From Limonium bicolor (lineage: Eukaryota; Streptophyta; Magnoliopsida; Caryophyllales; Plumbaginaceae), in contig CM041777.1 in the NCBI GenBank assembly GCA_023374045.1, forward strand, positions 107,703,810 through 107,767,809: 64,000 bases of DNA. The letters run 5' to 3'. Made by a program: the position numbers and the translations under genes. Every line of letters starts with the position of its first letter. Position 1 is the stretch's first letter. Of the stretch, positions 13,101 to 23,328 are shown one piece after another. Below the pieces are notes generated by a model. The model was not told where the DNA came from, did no database searches, and saw only the letters and a program-made list of their open reading frames with translations.

Positions 13101-14619
13101 GGAGTCCAGTTGTGAATTAACGAAAACATGGAAACCCACTAAATCTATCGAACCAGGAAACGATAACACAAACTACGAACTCACTAGAACGTGAGAGAAT
13201 GGTACGGGAACTAGTAATTCCCGATAGCGGTAGAAGCCAAATTGACTTAATCCACAAAACTAATAATGGTGGAAGAACTAAGTAACCTCTAACTAGAGGA
13301 TTGGAAAGTTGTTCGAAATACGAACCTTGAGTAAAGTAACGAATGGTAAGGGATCACCAAACCCCTTAAAAATATAGTCGAACCCCAATGAGAGGAACCG
13401 ACTAACATGAGCAATGTCCCGAACATGAGAGTATTCAATAAGTGGGTTGAAACCTTAAATCTTAGAATACTAAACATTGAGGAATTCCCTAAGCCATTAG
13501 ATGCTATCGAGAGAGATACTTCTAGGCTAATCCTTGAGATTGTGAATTGACTCCGAGAGAGGAGTTGTGGGAATTTGAGTAGTCCGGTAGTGAACCGGAC
13601 ATTTGAGTATTTGAGGAGCTAATTGTATAGCCCTGTTTGTATTTGAGCCCGGTGGTGGGTCTCGTGCATGACCCTGCCCGGAGGTCGTGAGATCAACTTA
13701 ACATGTACCTTGAGCATTGAGTATTGACTTGGGAACTTGAGTATTGAGTATTGAGTGTGGAATCGAGTATGTGAGTATTGAGAATTAAGTTGTGACTTGT
13801 GGGACTTGAGAACTTGAATTGAGTGGGGAACTGAGTTGAGTGTTGTAGACCTTGTTGAGATTGTGAGTAATAGTACCCAAGGGAGTGGGTAGTACACGAG
13901 TAGTTGAGTAAGGCATGGTGAGGTAGAAACCCTCATGCCTAATTAAAGAACATATTGAACCAACCCTTGATGTGTGTGATAGTGCTTGTGTTCAATGTTG
14001 AACTTGATTGTGAACGTACATATATAATGTATATTGTATGCATGCTGTTGTGATAAAATGAACCGCATGCTCTCGACCAATTAGTCGGCGTCCCTCGCTA
14101 GTACGCGGGGTATGCGGAAGTCATATTCAGCGTAAGCTGACCCCCTAGGGGAACGTTTTTAGTGTGCAGGTACCCGAAGTGAATTGATCACTGTAAGAGA
14201 CCGACAGCTAAGCCGACACTGTTCGAGGTAGGACGGGTTGTATTGCTATTGGGTAGTTATTAAAGCAATTGTATTTGTATATTGTGGGATGTGAGACCAA
14301 AGAGGTCATGGATATACTTGGGAATTGTAGATACCGGTATAGATCGTATTTGAAGTTGTATTGTATAATATGGGATTGGAGTTTGTATTTGGTTTAGATT
14401 CGGTTAATTAATGGAAGTATGATTTGTATAGTGTACTCGGTAAAGGCCATCAGACCGATATTGTAATTGTTGTTGTATTTGAGCTTGTATTTGGCCTAGC
14501 TAGTCACGGGGATAGCGGCATTGTATCACCCCCGGTTGTAGTTTGTATTCCGCTGCATTATGGTTGGTAATTGAGACGGGCTAGGAGATGAAGGTGTGAT
14601 TACCGGTTGGGGTGTTACA
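10159..14619 (+). repeat. 3' LTR of the LARD-like element (4,461 bp)
   Basis: Nearly identical to 383-4,942. Visible differences are loss of one hairpin unit, a small rearranged stretch near 10,240-10,290, and a cluster of one-base losses at about 14,090-14,520. It ends GGGGTGTTACA followed by the target duplication ATGAG. Confidence 0.9.
12316..12491 (+). repeat. Hairpin array in the 3' LTR, three units
   Basis: Units start at 12,316, 12,389 and 12,456. The unit equivalent to 2,697-2,732 of the 5' LTR is missing, so copy number differs between LTRs of one element. One arm here carries GTCCTGGACC instead of GTCCCGGACC. Confidence 0.88.
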
Positions 14620-14624
14620 ATGAG
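14620..14624. repeat. Target site duplication ATGAG, right copy
   Basis: Matches 378-382. The sequence that follows, AATATTTTCTTA, resumes the satellite monomer interrupted at 382. Confidence 0.9.
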
Positions 14625-16560
14625 AATATTTTCTTAACATTATATCAGTTACTACTTAATAAACCTGAAGGGTATAAACATTTGAAAATGATCAACTGAG
14701 ATGTTGATTTGATTTTACGTATTCGTTAACCTTGATTTGTACATATCCAAGATAATTTATAAACGTCTCCACTGGTGATTGAAAACATGTACACAACCTT
14801 CTATAATCGTTTCCATCACTAAATGGAAACGGTGACACTAACTGTTATAAATCGTTTCCCTATGCCGTTCGCATCGAATCATTGTGCATAAGAATATTTT
14901 CTTATTATTTATCAGCTTACAGAGCTTGATTGATTGATAAACCTGAAGACTATAAACGTTTAATGAATACGTAAAATTCGACTCCAACAACGTTTCCATG
15001 AGAATTTATAAACGTCTCCACTGGTGATTGAAAACATGTACACAACCTTCTATAATCGTTTCCATCACTAAATGGAAACGGTGACACTAACTGTTATATA
15101 TCTTTTCCCTATGCCGTTTGCATTGAATCATTGTGCATAAGAATATTTTCTTATTATTTATCAGCTTACAAAGCTTGATTGATTGATAAACCTGAAGGCT
15201 ATAAACGTTTAATGAATACGTAAAATTTGACTCCAACAACGTTTCCATGAGAATTTATAAACGTCTCCACTGGTGATTGAAAACATGTACACAACCTTCT
15301 ATAATTGTTTCCATCACTAATGGAAACGGTGACACTAACTGTTATATATCTTTTCCCTATGTCGTTCGCATTGAATAATTATGCATAAGAATATTTTCTT
15401 ATTATTTATCAGCTTACAGAGCTTGATTGATTGATAAACCTGAAGGCTATAAACGTTTAATGAATACGTAAAATTTGACTCCAACGTTTCCATGAGAAGT
15501 TATAAACATCTCCACTGGTGACTGAAAACATGTACACAACCTTCTATAATCGTTTCCATCACTAAATGAAAACGGTGACACTAACTGTTATATATCTTTT
15601 CCATATGTCGTTCGCATTGAATCATTGTGCATAAGAATATTTTCTTATTATTTATCAGCTTATAGAACTTGATTGATTGATAAACCTGAAGGCTATAAAC
15701 ATTTAATGAATACGTAAAATTTGACTCCAACAACGTTTCCATGAGAATTTATAAACGTCTCCACTGGTGATTTAAAACAAGTACACAACCTTCTATAATC
15801 GTTTCCATCACTAAATGGAAACGGTGACACTAACTGTATATATCTTTTCCCTATGCCGTTCGCATTGAATCATTGTGCATAAGAATATTTTTTATTATTT
15901 ATCAGCTTTCAGAGCTTGATTGATTGATAAACTTGAAAGCTGTAAACGTTTAATGAATACTTGAAATTTGACTCCAACAACGTTTCCATGAGAATTTATA
16001 AACGTATTGAAAACATGTACACAACCTTCTATAATTGTTTCCATCACTAAATGGAAACGGTGACACTAACTGTTATAGATCTTTTCCCTATGCCGTTCGC
16101 ATTGAATCATTGTGCATAAGAATATTTTCTTATTATTTATCAGCTTACAGAGCTTGATTGATTGATAAACCTGAAGGCTATAAACATTTAATGAATACGT
16201 AAAATTTTACTCCAACAACGTTTCCATGAGAATTTATAAACGTCTCCACTGGTGATTGAAAGCATGTACACAACCTTCTATAATCGTTTCCATCACTAAA
16301 TGGAAACGGTGACACTAACTGTTATAGATCTTTCCTTTGGTTGTTCTTATCGAATCGTTGTGTATAAGAATATATTGCCATTTATCAGTTTACAAAGCTT
16401 GATCGATTGATAAACATGAAGGCTATAAACTTTTAGAAATGATAAAATGAGTTGTTGAATACAATTTTACGTATTCGTTAACCTTTTTTTTTCATGTATC
16501 CAGAAAATAAATAAGTGTTTATGTTGATGATTAGAAACATGTACACAACAACTATACATT
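14625..16560. repeat. Satellite array, ~249-bp unit, about eight copies
   Basis: The landmark GTACACAACC occurs at 14,789, 15,038, 15,287, 15,532, 15,781, 16,017 and 16,265, with a degenerate copy at 16,541, giving spacings mostly of 245-249 bp. Monomers contain CGTTTCCATCACT, TGGAAACGGTGACACTAACTG and AACGTTTCCATGAG. The last one and a half units are diverged, as usual at an array edge. No open frame of interest. Confidence 0.93.
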
Positions 16561-17544
16561 AATTTATAACCTAAGTTTGTTATTCTTTTGAAAGAATGTT
16601 CTTTTTTAACTTATGAATAATTAACTTAGTGTTTTTACATTAATTCAAATATGTACATTTGAATCTATAAATGCTCTGTTTTTTGTGCATGTATTCATAA
16701 TTGATAGATATTATAAAAATTAAATAAAAATTATTTAATGATAATATATATAAATGAATATAGTTATATTTTTTCTATAATTAAGGACTTATTTTATAAA
16801 TAAGTATATGATTGAGGTATCATGAAAATAATAAAATAAATATATTCTAATTAACAAAAGTGATGATCATTGTAGATGTCGGGCATATTCATAGAAAATA
16901 TAGTAAAATATTTGTGGAGTCCGTAATAAAAATTCATTTTTTTCTCATGTATTAAAAAATTTATAATATACGTAGAAGTTTTATACAATTGATAAATTAC
17001 TCTATAGTAATTGATTGTAAAAGGAAAAAAAAAACCATGTTTTTGTACCTCCCTAAACCCTGCGGTGCGTCTGTATATATTAAAAAAAAATAGAGTTCCG
17101 TCTGTGACGGATAATCACACTATCGCTGCCCCATTTACGGGCAAAACGTAGACGTTGAACGGGAACAATTCAATTCAACTCAGTTCACTGAACCCACAAG
17201 TCCCAATCATGAGCATCAAACGGGCAACTCCCCTCCTACCAATCATACTAACCCACCCTACAATCGATCATGTTTTAACGTACTAGCTACTGTTTGAACC
17301 GCAAGGATATGGTGACGGACGAGGTATTTCCGTCAGGGACGGACTCAATCCCCACCGTCAAATTAAGAATTCAAGATTCTTCATCATAGGTGTAAACAAA
17401 CTCCTTTAAGTGGAGTTACGTAAACGACAAAAACTTAGTACTACTTTATTTATTTATTCATTTTTTATAAATTGACTGTTGTTAACGTGTACTTGCAAGT
17501 TGGTATAAAGGTGTTTTGCGCTTCTTTTTTTAAGCGCGTCCAGT
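16561..17544. other. AT-rich intergenic DNA
   Basis: AT-rich to about 17,030, then a mixed stretch to 17,350 with several small CCGTC/GACGG inverted repeats (for example near 17,088-17,107 and 17,312-17,336). Similar wording recurs at 20,822-20,860, so this may be a remnant of a dispersed repeat. No gene seen. Confidence 0.5.
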
Positions 17545-17835
17545 GTTTTATATATTTTTATTTTTTATCATAAAATCTTTAAATTATTGTAACTTTTAAT
17601 ATAGATCAAAATTGAAAAAAATTTAGCATTGTTCATATAAATTCAAGCTCTTCAAAACAAGATCAGTCATGAATATATTTTGACAGTTTTAAAAAAAACA
17701 TATTTTTACATGTATATGATGATACACTAAAATGATAATATGATTCATTAATTTTATATTATGCTTCATTAAAATTGATATTACGATTCATTAAGTAATA
17801 AGTGGTGAATTCGACATTTTTAACTTTTCTAGGTT
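17545..17835 (+). mobile_element. Foldback family C, left arm plus part of the interior
   Basis: 17,560-17,715 matches the arms at 63,340-63,480 and 49,150-49,280 (shared words: CATTGTTCATATAAATTC, AAGCTCTTCAAAACAAGA, TCATGAATATATTTTGACA, TTTTTACATGTATA). It is followed by GATTCATTAA-type interior repeats like those in the 49-50-kb copy. The right arm is missing, and satellite DNA follows directly. Confidence 0.7.
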
Positions 17836-17839
17836 GGGT

Positions 17840-18412
17840 TTTGGGAGTTTTTTTTTTTTTTGGGGGGGGGGGGGGGGGTAGGGTAATCTATTTGGAAACC
17901 GTTCTATACTTTATATTATAACAACCAACTCGACAACGACCCTAAACCCACCACTACAAACTTAAAAATGCCTTCGACGTTTTTAGCTATCCTAGGGGGG
18001 TTATGGGTTTTTGGGGGTAGGGTAATCTATTTGGAATTTGTTTCGTATTTATATTGTAGCAACTAACTCGACAGGTTTTTAGGGTTTACGGTAGCGGGTT
18101 TAGGGTCGTTAGACCCTAAACCCGCCACTACAAACCCTAAAAATGCCTTCGACGTTTTTAGCTATCCTAGGGTGGGTTTGGGGTGTTTTGGGGGGGGGGG
18201 GGTAGGGGAAATATATTTGGAAGTCGTTTCATACTTTATATTGTAACAACTAACTCGACAGGTTTTAGGTTTGTGGTAGTGGGTTTAGGGTCGTAGACCC
18301 TAAACCAGTTACCACAAACCCTAAAAATGCCTTCGACGTTTTTAGCTATCCTATGGGGGTTTTGGGGTGTTTTTGAGGGGTAGGGTAATCTATTTGGAAG
18401 TCGTTTCGTACT
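17840..18412. repeat. ~180-bp palindromic satellite, left block
   Basis: Units are recognised by TAGGGTAATCTATTTGG at about 17,880, 18,018, 18,203 and 18,380, each followed by TCGTTTCGTACTTTATATTG and a large inverted repeat. The best palindrome is at 18,076-18,142. Runs of T and then G open the block (17 G at 17,862-17,878). Confidence 0.85.
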
Positions 18413-19178
18413 TTATACGTTTCCACAATCTATATAAAGGTGTCCAAGTGTTTGTATAAACGTTCCACCTTTATAATTAAACGTTTCCACTTTATTTTAT
18501 ATACGTTTCCACACATTTATATGGACGTTTCCATGCCACGATTATACATAAACCTTTCGACGACATGATTACATACAAACATTTTCATAATTATATATGA
18601 ATGTTTCCACGTCACAATTGTATAAACGTTTCCACGATTTGTATATAAAGGTGTCCACGAGTTCAGATAAACGTTTCCATCTTTATAATAAAACGTTTCC
18701 ACTTTATTTTATATATGTTTCCACATATTTATATGGACGTTTCCGTGCCACGATTATACCTAAACCTTTCGACGACATGATTACATACAAACATTTTCAT
18801 AATTATATATTAATGTTTCCACGTCACAATTGTATATAAAGTTTCCACGATTTGTATAAAGGTGTCCACGAGTTCAGAAAACGTTTCCACCTTTATAATA
18901 AAATGTTTCCACTTTATTTTATATGTGTTTCCACATATTTATATGGACGTTTCCATGCCACTATTATACATAAACCTTTCGACGACATGATTACATATAA
19001 ACATTTTCATAATTATATATGAATGTTTCCACGTCACAATTATATATAACGTTTCCACGATTTGTATATAAAGGTGTCCACGAGTTCAGATAAACGTTTC
19101 CACCTTTATTATAAAACAATTCCACTTTATTTTATATACGTTTCGACATATTTATATGGGCGTTTCCACGCCACAATT
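18413..19178. repeat. ~210-bp satellite inserted within the palindromic satellite
   Basis: Three and a half copies. AACCTTTCGACGACATGATT starts near 18,551, 18,762 and 18,972. Each unit contains seven or more CGTTTCCA(C/T) words at short spacing. The block starts after TCGTTTCGTACTTTATA and ends where AGCTATCC of the 180-bp satellite resumes, so it sits inside that array. The short open frames here (for example 18,597-18,839) are repeat translations. Confidence 0.88.
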
Positions 19179-19904
19179 ATAGCTATCCCGGGGTGGGTTT
19201 TGGGGTGTTTTGGGGGGGGGGGTAGGGTAATCTATTTGGAATTTGTTTTGTACTTTATATTGTAGCAACTAACTTGAAAGGTTTTTAGGGTTTGTAGTGG
19301 CGGGTTTAGGGTTATCTATCCTAGGTGGGTTTTGGGTGTTTTTGGGGGTTAGGGTAATGTATTTGGAAATCGTTTCGTACTTTATATTGTAGCAACTAAC
19401 TTGACAGGTTTTTAGGTTTTTAGGGTTGTTGGTAGCGGTTAGGTGCAAACCCTAAAAATGCCTTCGACGTTTTTAACTATCCTATGGTGGGTTTTAGGGT
19501 GTTTTGGGGGGTAGGGTAATCTATTTGGAATTTGTTTTGTACTTTATATTGTAGCAACTAACTTGACATGTTTTTAGGGTTTGTGGTAGCGGGTTTAGGG
19601 TCGTTAGACCCTAAACCCGCCACTGCAAACCCTAAAACTGCCTTCGACGTTTTGAGCTATCCTAGGGTGGGTTTTGGGGTGTTTTAGGGGGGGTAGGGTA
19701 ATCTATTTGGAAATTGTTCTATACTTTACATTGTAGCAACTAACTCGACAGGATTTTAGGGTTTGTGGTCACGGGTTTAGGGTCGTTAGACCCTAATCCC
19801 GCCACTACAAACCCTAAAAATGCCTTCGACATTTTTTAGCTTTCCTATGGTGGGTTTTAGGGTGTGTGGGGTTAGAGTAATCTATTTGGAAGTCGTTTTC
19901 ATAC
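19179..19904. repeat. ~180-bp palindromic satellite, right block
   Basis: Units at about 19,222, 19,345, 19,513, 19,694 and 19,873. Palindromes with a GGGTTTAGGGTC left half and GACCCTAAACCC right half are complete near 19,564-19,652 and 19,742-19,835. Confidence 0.85.
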
Positions 19905-20250
19905 TTTAATGTGATGATGTACATATTTTAATGTGAGAATGTACATGTTTTAATATGAAGATGTACATATTCAAATGTGATAATGTACATGTTCAATTAT
20001 CAGAATGTATATGTTTTAATGAACATCTGTACATGTTTGTATGACCATCTGTACAAGTTTTCTCCCTTATATGTACAAGTTTTAATCTAAGAATGTACAT
20101 ATTTAATGATTCGTACATGTTTATGTGACCATCTGTATGTTTTTAATGCGAGGATGTACATGTTTTTACGTGAGGATGTACATGTTTTAATGAACATTTG
20201 TACAGGTTTGTATGACCATCCGTACAAGTTTTCTTTTACGTTCTATGCAC
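19905..20250 (+). repeat. TGTACAT minisatellite
   Basis: Short units of about 22-28 bp such as GATGTACATGTTTTAATGTGA and TGTATGACCATCTGTACAAG. The order of sub-units matches the interior of the foldback at 63,484-63,835, ending in TTTTACGTTCT in both. It is probably the interior and right side of the family C copy that began at 17,545, now separated from it by satellite DNA. Confidence 0.8.
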
Positions 20251-20928
20251 TATAACCCTTACAACATCCATTTTACTTTTTTTTGTAAAAAAACAAATAC
20301 TTGCCACGTCAACGGATGTAAAAAAAATGTAGCCAACTTTGTATAATGTTTCCATCACTATTTAAAAAAAAAGATGATACTAACTTAATATTTTCAAATA
20401 AGACATAGTATTTTGATTTATCCTATATTGAATATTTCTTATTTACCTTTAAAATTTATCATTATTATTATTATATTCTATTCTTCTAGAATCTTTAAAA
20501 CATTTAATTGATATTACAAATAATAATTTTCTTGTATGACATATATAGTGATATAGTAAAAAAATAGAAAATTTCCATTTTGACAAAATTTATATTTTAT
20601 ATATAAATTGTTACAAATTATACACTAGTAAAAGTTTACAATTATTTATAAAATAAATTTAATAACTGTAAATAACAATTCTCCAAAATAATCTAACAGA
20701 AGTAAGCTAATAAAGAAATTAAGAAGTATACAATACAAGCGTGCCCAAACTTTTTTTGTTCCGTCGGCGTCCCTATATTAAAAAATAGTTCCTTTTCCTT
20801 AAAAGAAAAAAAAGAAAAAATAGTTCCGTCATGGTGACGGAAATATTGAGTCCGTCGTATAATCCCCGCCCCTGTTTGAATGTTCGTTTATCTAAGAGAT
20901 CGCTGATATATTCCCCACGGTCAGAGTC
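20251..20928. other. AT-rich intergenic DNA with small repeat remnants
   Basis: A short piece at 20,330-20,370 resembles the 249-bp satellite (TATAATGTTTCCATCACTAT). The rest is AT-rich. Around 20,820-20,860 are CCGTC/GACGG inverted repeats like those near 17,090. No gene seen. Confidence 0.5.
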
Positions 20929-21174
20929 TTACGCTGCAACGACTTCGGTCATCTCCTTTGTCATGTTTCTCACATTACATCCTATCAATAGAGAAGCCTG
21001 CGTAAACATTAGTGAGAAATAGCTAGATATACCATTCCACCCACCAGGTCTTGCAAGTAGGCCATACACTTCATTCTGGTCAGCTCTATTTAGCTTACTG
21101 TCTCTGTTATCTGAAATGTCATTGATAGTTGTCCCATTATTACCTACCTGAAATCCACAAGTTGCTGGATGCAT
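20929..21174 (-). pseudogene. Alpha-galactosidase (GH27) gene fragment
   Basis: A 245-bp frame on the minus strand reads through a recognisable part of plant alpha-galactosidase. In order: a GFQVGN segment, then TINDISDN (compare the TTGDI region), RADQNEVY, LARPGGWN, and SLLIGCNVRNMTKE near the end. In functional enzymes the GGWN motif continues into DPDML with the acid/base aspartate and a glycine-rich stretch. Here about a dozen residues including that aspartate are missing and the text jumps to SSYFSLM. The frame stops where the conserved EVIAVNQD would follow. No catalytic nucleophile region is present. This is therefore a broken fragment, about one to two exons long, with no gene around it. 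It lies among repeats and may have been carried there by a transposon. Confidence 0.75.
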
Positions 21175-21324
21175 ATTAATACGGGGATATATTAACGTTA
21201 GACTGAATCAAAAAATATAGTTTAAAATCCATTCGATTACGAGCTTTAAAAAACACGAATTCGAGTCCCGTGGTGGTGTCACTTTACATACTTTTGTAAA
21301 ATTTTAAAATGTTATAGTTTAATA

Positions 21325-21562
21325 CTCCCTCCGTCCCTATTTGACCTTCTGATTTACTATTTGGACTTGTTGTTTGACTTCAATATTTAACATATAAGAT
21401 GACATAATTTTACAAATCTAAATTTTGTAATGGAATCCTTATGTCAAAAATTATATGCTGGAGAAATTTATTTTATAAATTTATTTTATCTTATATGTTT
21501 AATATTGAGGTGGAAAAACGTGCCAAAAAGCAAACAGGAAGGTCAAAGTGGGACGGAGGGAG
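21325..21562. mobile_element. Stowaway MITE (238 bp)
   Basis: Terminal inverted repeats begin CTCCCTCCGTCCC and end GGGACGGAGGGAG, with TA duplicated on both sides (21,323-21,324 and 21,563-21,564). This is the signature of Stowaway elements mobilised by Tc1/mariner transposases. It sits within the left arm of a family C foldback, whose sequence resumes at 21,565. Confidence 0.92.
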
Positions 21563-21564
21563 TA

Positions 21565-21970
21565 GATATAAGTTCAAATAATATAAATTTTATATCATTG
21601 TTCATTAAAATTTGAACTTTTTAAAATAAGACCCAACATGAGTATGTTTTGATACATTTTTTATTTTTTGTGTGTACATATGTTTTAAGATTCATTGTGA
21701 ATCTTAAATTTAAGAAAATGGATCAAAGAAGTGAATCAAATGTTGTTAAAAGTGAATCAGAGAGTTGCTTAAAAGTGAATAAGATGTTTAAAAAAAGTGA
21801 ATCTCATAAATAGAGATTGTTTAACTAAAGTGATTCTGATTGCTTGACTAGTGTGAATTAGAGGTTTTGGAAAAGTGAATTAAAGGTTGTTAAAAAGTGA
21901 ATCACAAGTTGTTACAAAGTGAATCAAAGTAATAAGAAAAGTGAATCTTGTAAGCATAGATTGTTTAACG
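21565..21970 (+). mobile_element. Foldback family C, partial copy with GTGAATCA interior
   Basis: 21,565-21,660 matches the family C arm (TATATCATTGTTCATTAAAATT, AAAATAAGACC, GTATGTTTTGA). The following 300 bp consist of degenerate GTGAATCA(A/G)(A/G)GGTTGTTAAAA units, a third kind of interior for this family. The right arm is not found. The left part of the arm probably lies before the Stowaway MITE at 21,325. Confidence 0.65.
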
Positions 21971-21972
21971 GT

Positions 21973-23000
21973 TGGTGCAAATACTATATATCACAAAATA
22001 TATAAATATATGCAAAGAGTAGGCAAGTGCACCTATTCGATGTAGTACAACAAGTGTCGTATCCACAAGGAAATTGGTTCTATCTCCCTAGTCTCGGTAT
22101 TTAGTTATTTAATTAGAAACGGTAAAAGTATGGGGTTAGCCGGAGGCAAGCTTAGTGATTCGGTTAAATGATAAAAATAGAAAACAAATAAACTAAAGTG
22201 GTATTTTAATGGATTGAAATGAAGATGTACCCCGGGAAAGTGTAATCGCCCAAACACTTCCAAACATAACATTTTATCCCAATTTGCTCTAGTTGTCTAT
22301 TAGGACTAAAGTTATGACTAACTCTAAATCCTAGAGAAAGTCAAATCTTATCTAGTTGAATAAACCCTCCGATTAGGTTGGATAAACCTCACTAGATAGC
22401 ATTAAGAACAAGCCCTTAATAATAGCACTAAATCCACCGAAGTAATTAAAGAAGGAAAAATCTAGGGTTTGTCAATCTCTAAATCACAAATGTATGAAGT
22501 TAGAAGAAACCATAAATGCACAAAGGTGATCAATCTAGCACATTAATTAAATTTAGAGAGACAAAACAACTATATTTAAGCAAATTAAATTTTACATGCT
22601 AGTTTGAGAATTTGGGGTCAAACCCCATCCTAAGGGTACAAAATAGGACTACTCGACATTAAATAAATAAAGAGAAGAAGAGTAAAAGAGATAGTTGAAG
22701 AAACTTTAATGGAGATGAGGCCTTTTTCTTTTTCTTCTGTTTCCGGTTCTCGTCGTTTCTTCCTTCGCCTCTGTTTTCTTTCTTTTCCTCCCGTTCTATC
22801 CGTTCTGTCGAGTCTCTGTCCGTATTCGCCTTGTTTTCTTTTCTGTCTGTCTATTCTTCTATTTTCTTTTTCCGCGTCCAGTCGTCCCCGACTCCCCGTC
22901 CTGTGTCGACTTTTACCCCATTACGCCCGTCTCTCCACGTCATTCTTCTTTAATTATTTTCCTTGCGTGAGAGCCGCTTTGTATAATGACATGTCCAATT
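21973..23000 (-). mobile_element. Solo-LTR-like fragment (Athila-type LTR relatives)
   Basis: Same layout as the LTRs at 31,121-32,940 and 52,458-54,601: AT-rich start, GCAAGTGCACC, a GTCGTATCCACAAGG block, a stretch with TTGCTCTAGTTGTCTATTAGGAC, then CT-rich sequence. The open frame at 22,709-23,038 belongs to the CT-rich part and repeats in kind at 53,176-53,388, so it is not a gene. The distal half of the LTR is missing, and no target duplication could be found. Confidence 0.6.
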
Positions 23001-23138
23001 TTCTTTACGTGCAGGATGCTGGAGAGTTATTGGCATGATACACGAATAATTCACGCGGATGTTGGGCTGGTATTCTTCATACGCATACGCCATGATCTTG
23101 TAAACAAACATGACACTTATGACGGGAGTGAGGTAGTA

Positions 23139-23149
23139 TTTATATATGG
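23139..23149 (+). promoter_or_regulatory. Candidate TATA box of the LysM receptor kinase gene
   Basis: TTTATATATGG about 190 bp before the start codon. A start of transcription near 23,170-23,180 would give a 5' UTR of about 150 nt. The 300 bp before the gene hold no other feature I recognise. Motif and spacing only. Confidence 0.4.
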
Positions 23150-23328
23150 AAGGCCATAATACCTAAAGCTGGCGTCGTGAAGTGCTGGCTCTTTAAGTCA
23201 AAACGCACCTGTTCTTGCAGAGCAGCTCCAACTAGTTAAATTCTCCTCATCTTCTTCCAGTGTTCCTCGTGCTGATTGACTGCATTTTTTCCCCTTGTGT
23301 GGCTAGCTAGGGTAAAGAGAACATAAAT

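Larger units (their letters stand above)
383..14619 (+). mobile_element. Non-coding LTR retrotransposon with 4.5-kb LTRs (LARD-like)
   Basis: A complete element with 5' LTR 383-4,942, primer binding site at 4,948, internal region 4,943-10,158, polypurine tract near 10,145, 3' LTR 10,159-14,619 and a 5-bp target duplication ATGAG. The LTRs begin TG and end CA. No reading frame over about 90 codons exists in the internal region, and I see no gag, protease, RT, RNase H or integrase motif. Known LARDs of cereals combine ~4.5-kb LTRs with a non-coding internal domain, and this element fits that description. It must have been moved by proteins of another element; the primer site suggests a Ty3/gypsy or related helper, which is inference. 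The LTRs are very similar (roughly ten differences by eye between 1,141-2,500 and its partner), so the insertion is fairly recent. Confidence 0.9.

Noticed and set aside
18061..18130. Interstitial telomere repeat
   Set aside because: TTTAGGG occurs singly and not in tandem, within a satellite palindrome.
18597..19265. Two plus-strand frames of 80 and 67 codons with similar sequence
   Set aside because: They are translations of the 210-bp satellite, which explains their similarity.
19905..20250. CRISPR-like array of short repeats
   Set aside because: Units are 22-28 bp and degenerate, without unique spacers of constant length, in a plant genome; it is the interior of a foldback element.
22709..23038. 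109-codon frame just upstream of the receptor kinase gene
   Set aside because: It is the CT-rich part of a solo-LTR-like fragment, with a Ser/Phe/Leu-biased translation and a similar artefact at 53,176 in another LTR.
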